From: Burkholderia sp. MS389 | Lineage (GTDB): Bacteria > Pseudomonadota > Gammaproteobacteria > Burkholderiales > Burkholderiaceae | DNA length: 64,000 nucleotides | Reading direction: 5' to 3' | Assembly (NCBI RefSeq): GCF_016899425.1 | Contig: NZ_CP045994.1 | Coordinates: 496,001 to 560,000 of the forward strand | In this document: positions 63,452 to 64,000 of the stretch, piece by piece | Layout: the number at the start of each line of letters is the position of its first letter | How positions within the stretch are numbered: position 1 is the first letter of the stretch | The notes under the pieces: model-generated | What the model saw: the letters and a program-made list of their open reading frames with translations, nothing else | Database searches by the model: none | What the model was told of the DNA's origin: nothing | Position numbers and translations under genes: made by a program

Positions 63452-64000
63452 CGATCAAGGCAGTGGTGTTCGATTTCGGCGGCGTGCTGATCGACTGGAG
63501 CCCCGAGTACCTTTACCGTCAGCTGATTCCCGATGCCGCCGAGCGGCGCTGGTTCCTCACGCACGTGTGCGCGATGGACTGGGTGGTCCGCCAGGACGGC
63601 GGCCAGACGATCGAGGAAGGCACGGCCGAACTCGTCGCGAAGTTTCCGGAGCACGAAGCGCTGATCCACGCGTTCTACGCGCGCTGGCACGAGATGATCG
63701 GCGGCGTGCTCGACGAAGGCGCGGCGCTCGTCGACCGGCTGGACGCGCAGGGGATGCCGCTGTTCGGGCTGACGAACTGGTCCGCGCAGACGTTTCCGTA
63801 TGCATGGGACAACTTCCCGGTGCTGCGCCGCTTCAAGGACATCGTCGTATCGGGCCGCGTGAAGCTCGTGAAACCCGATCCGGCGATCTACCGCGAGATG
63901 CATGCGCGGATCGATCCACACCTGCCGGGAATCGCGCCGCACGAGCTCGTGTTCATCGACGACAACGCGCACAACGCGGCGGCCGCGACGGCGCTCGGCT
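63448..64000 (+). CDS. HAD-family hydrolase (YihX-like), 3'-truncated by the window edge
   Basis: The frame from ATG 63448 begins MTIKAVVFDFGGVLIDWSPE, with motif I as DFGGV, motif II near GLTNWSAQTF, the lysine in VKLVKPDPAIY and motif IV FIDDNAHNA. It resembles the haloacid-dehalogenase group of sugar-phosphate phosphatases such as YihX. The end is beyond position 64000. Confidence 0.9.
   Translation, partial: MTIKAVVFDFGGVLIDWSPEYLYRQLIPDAAERRWFLTHVCAMDWVVRQDGGQTIEEGTAELVAKFPEHEALIHAFYARWHEMIGGVLDEGAALVDRLDAQGMPLFGLTNWSAQTFPYAWDNFPVLRRFKDIVVSGRVKLVKPDPAIYREMHARIDPHLPGIAPHELVFIDDNAHNAAAATALG

Overview
The window is about 64 kb of high-GC DNA from a Burkholderia, most likely a member of the Burkholderia cepacia complex. 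Evidence is the codon bias, the tssJKL / lipoprotein-tssBC-hcp-tssEFGHA / tssM-tagF-OmpA type VI secretion (T6SS) layout, and the hemA-prfA-prmC-grxD-ubiX housekeeping run. The assignment rests on recalled gene order and protein similarity, not on a search.

Region 1 (1-2.6 kb) is the edge of an integrated element. A tyrosine-recombinase gene runs off the left edge and reads away from a 3' fragment of a tRNA-Thr(UGU) gene that still has its original terminator. Core chromosome follows: a small protein and a cystine-type ABC substrate-binding protein.

Region 2 (2.6-15.1 kb) is an accessory T6SS effector island. A long VgrG with an extended C-terminal tail is followed by a 1526-residue Rhs protein with no PAAR domain, its small immunity gene, and a graveyard of alternative toxin tips. 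These are a decayed deaminase-type tip with a SUKH-like immunity gene, then a 5'-truncated second rhs copy with an HNH/AHH-type nuclease tip and its own putative immunity gene, then a further small protein. The second rhs copy is collinear with the first over about 1.28 kb at a constant offset of 3,230 bp, so it is a substrate for tip swapping.

Region 3 (15.2-37.3 kb) is a full T6SS structural locus in three transcription blocks: tssJ-tssK-tssL leftward; TPR lipoprotein-tssB-tssC-hcp-tssE-tssF-tssG-tssH-tssA rightward; tagX-tssM-tagF-OmpA-like leftward; plus a divergent single-span membrane protein. With the VgrG of region 2, all thirteen core Tss functions are present.

Region 4 (37.5-64 kb) is ordinary chromosomal content: a ZntB transporter, XapX protein, quinone-reductase-like enzyme with divergent LysR regulator, an M1 aminopeptidase lipoprotein, LEA-like lipoprotein, YegP, two methyltransferases, DUF1415 protein, a TetR/MFS pair with a clear operator-promoter arrangement, nitroreductase, YegD-like Hsp70, cold shock protein, amino-acid permease, DODA-type dioxygenase, the ubiX-grxD-prmC-prfA-hemA operon, a response regulator with a degenerate receiver, an M24 aminopeptidase, an isochorismatase-like hydrolase and a partial HAD hydrolase at the right edge.

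The most notable content is the Rhs tip array of region 2. It records at least three toxin generations at one locus, including a recognisable deaminase tip inactivated by one stop codon and one frameshift.
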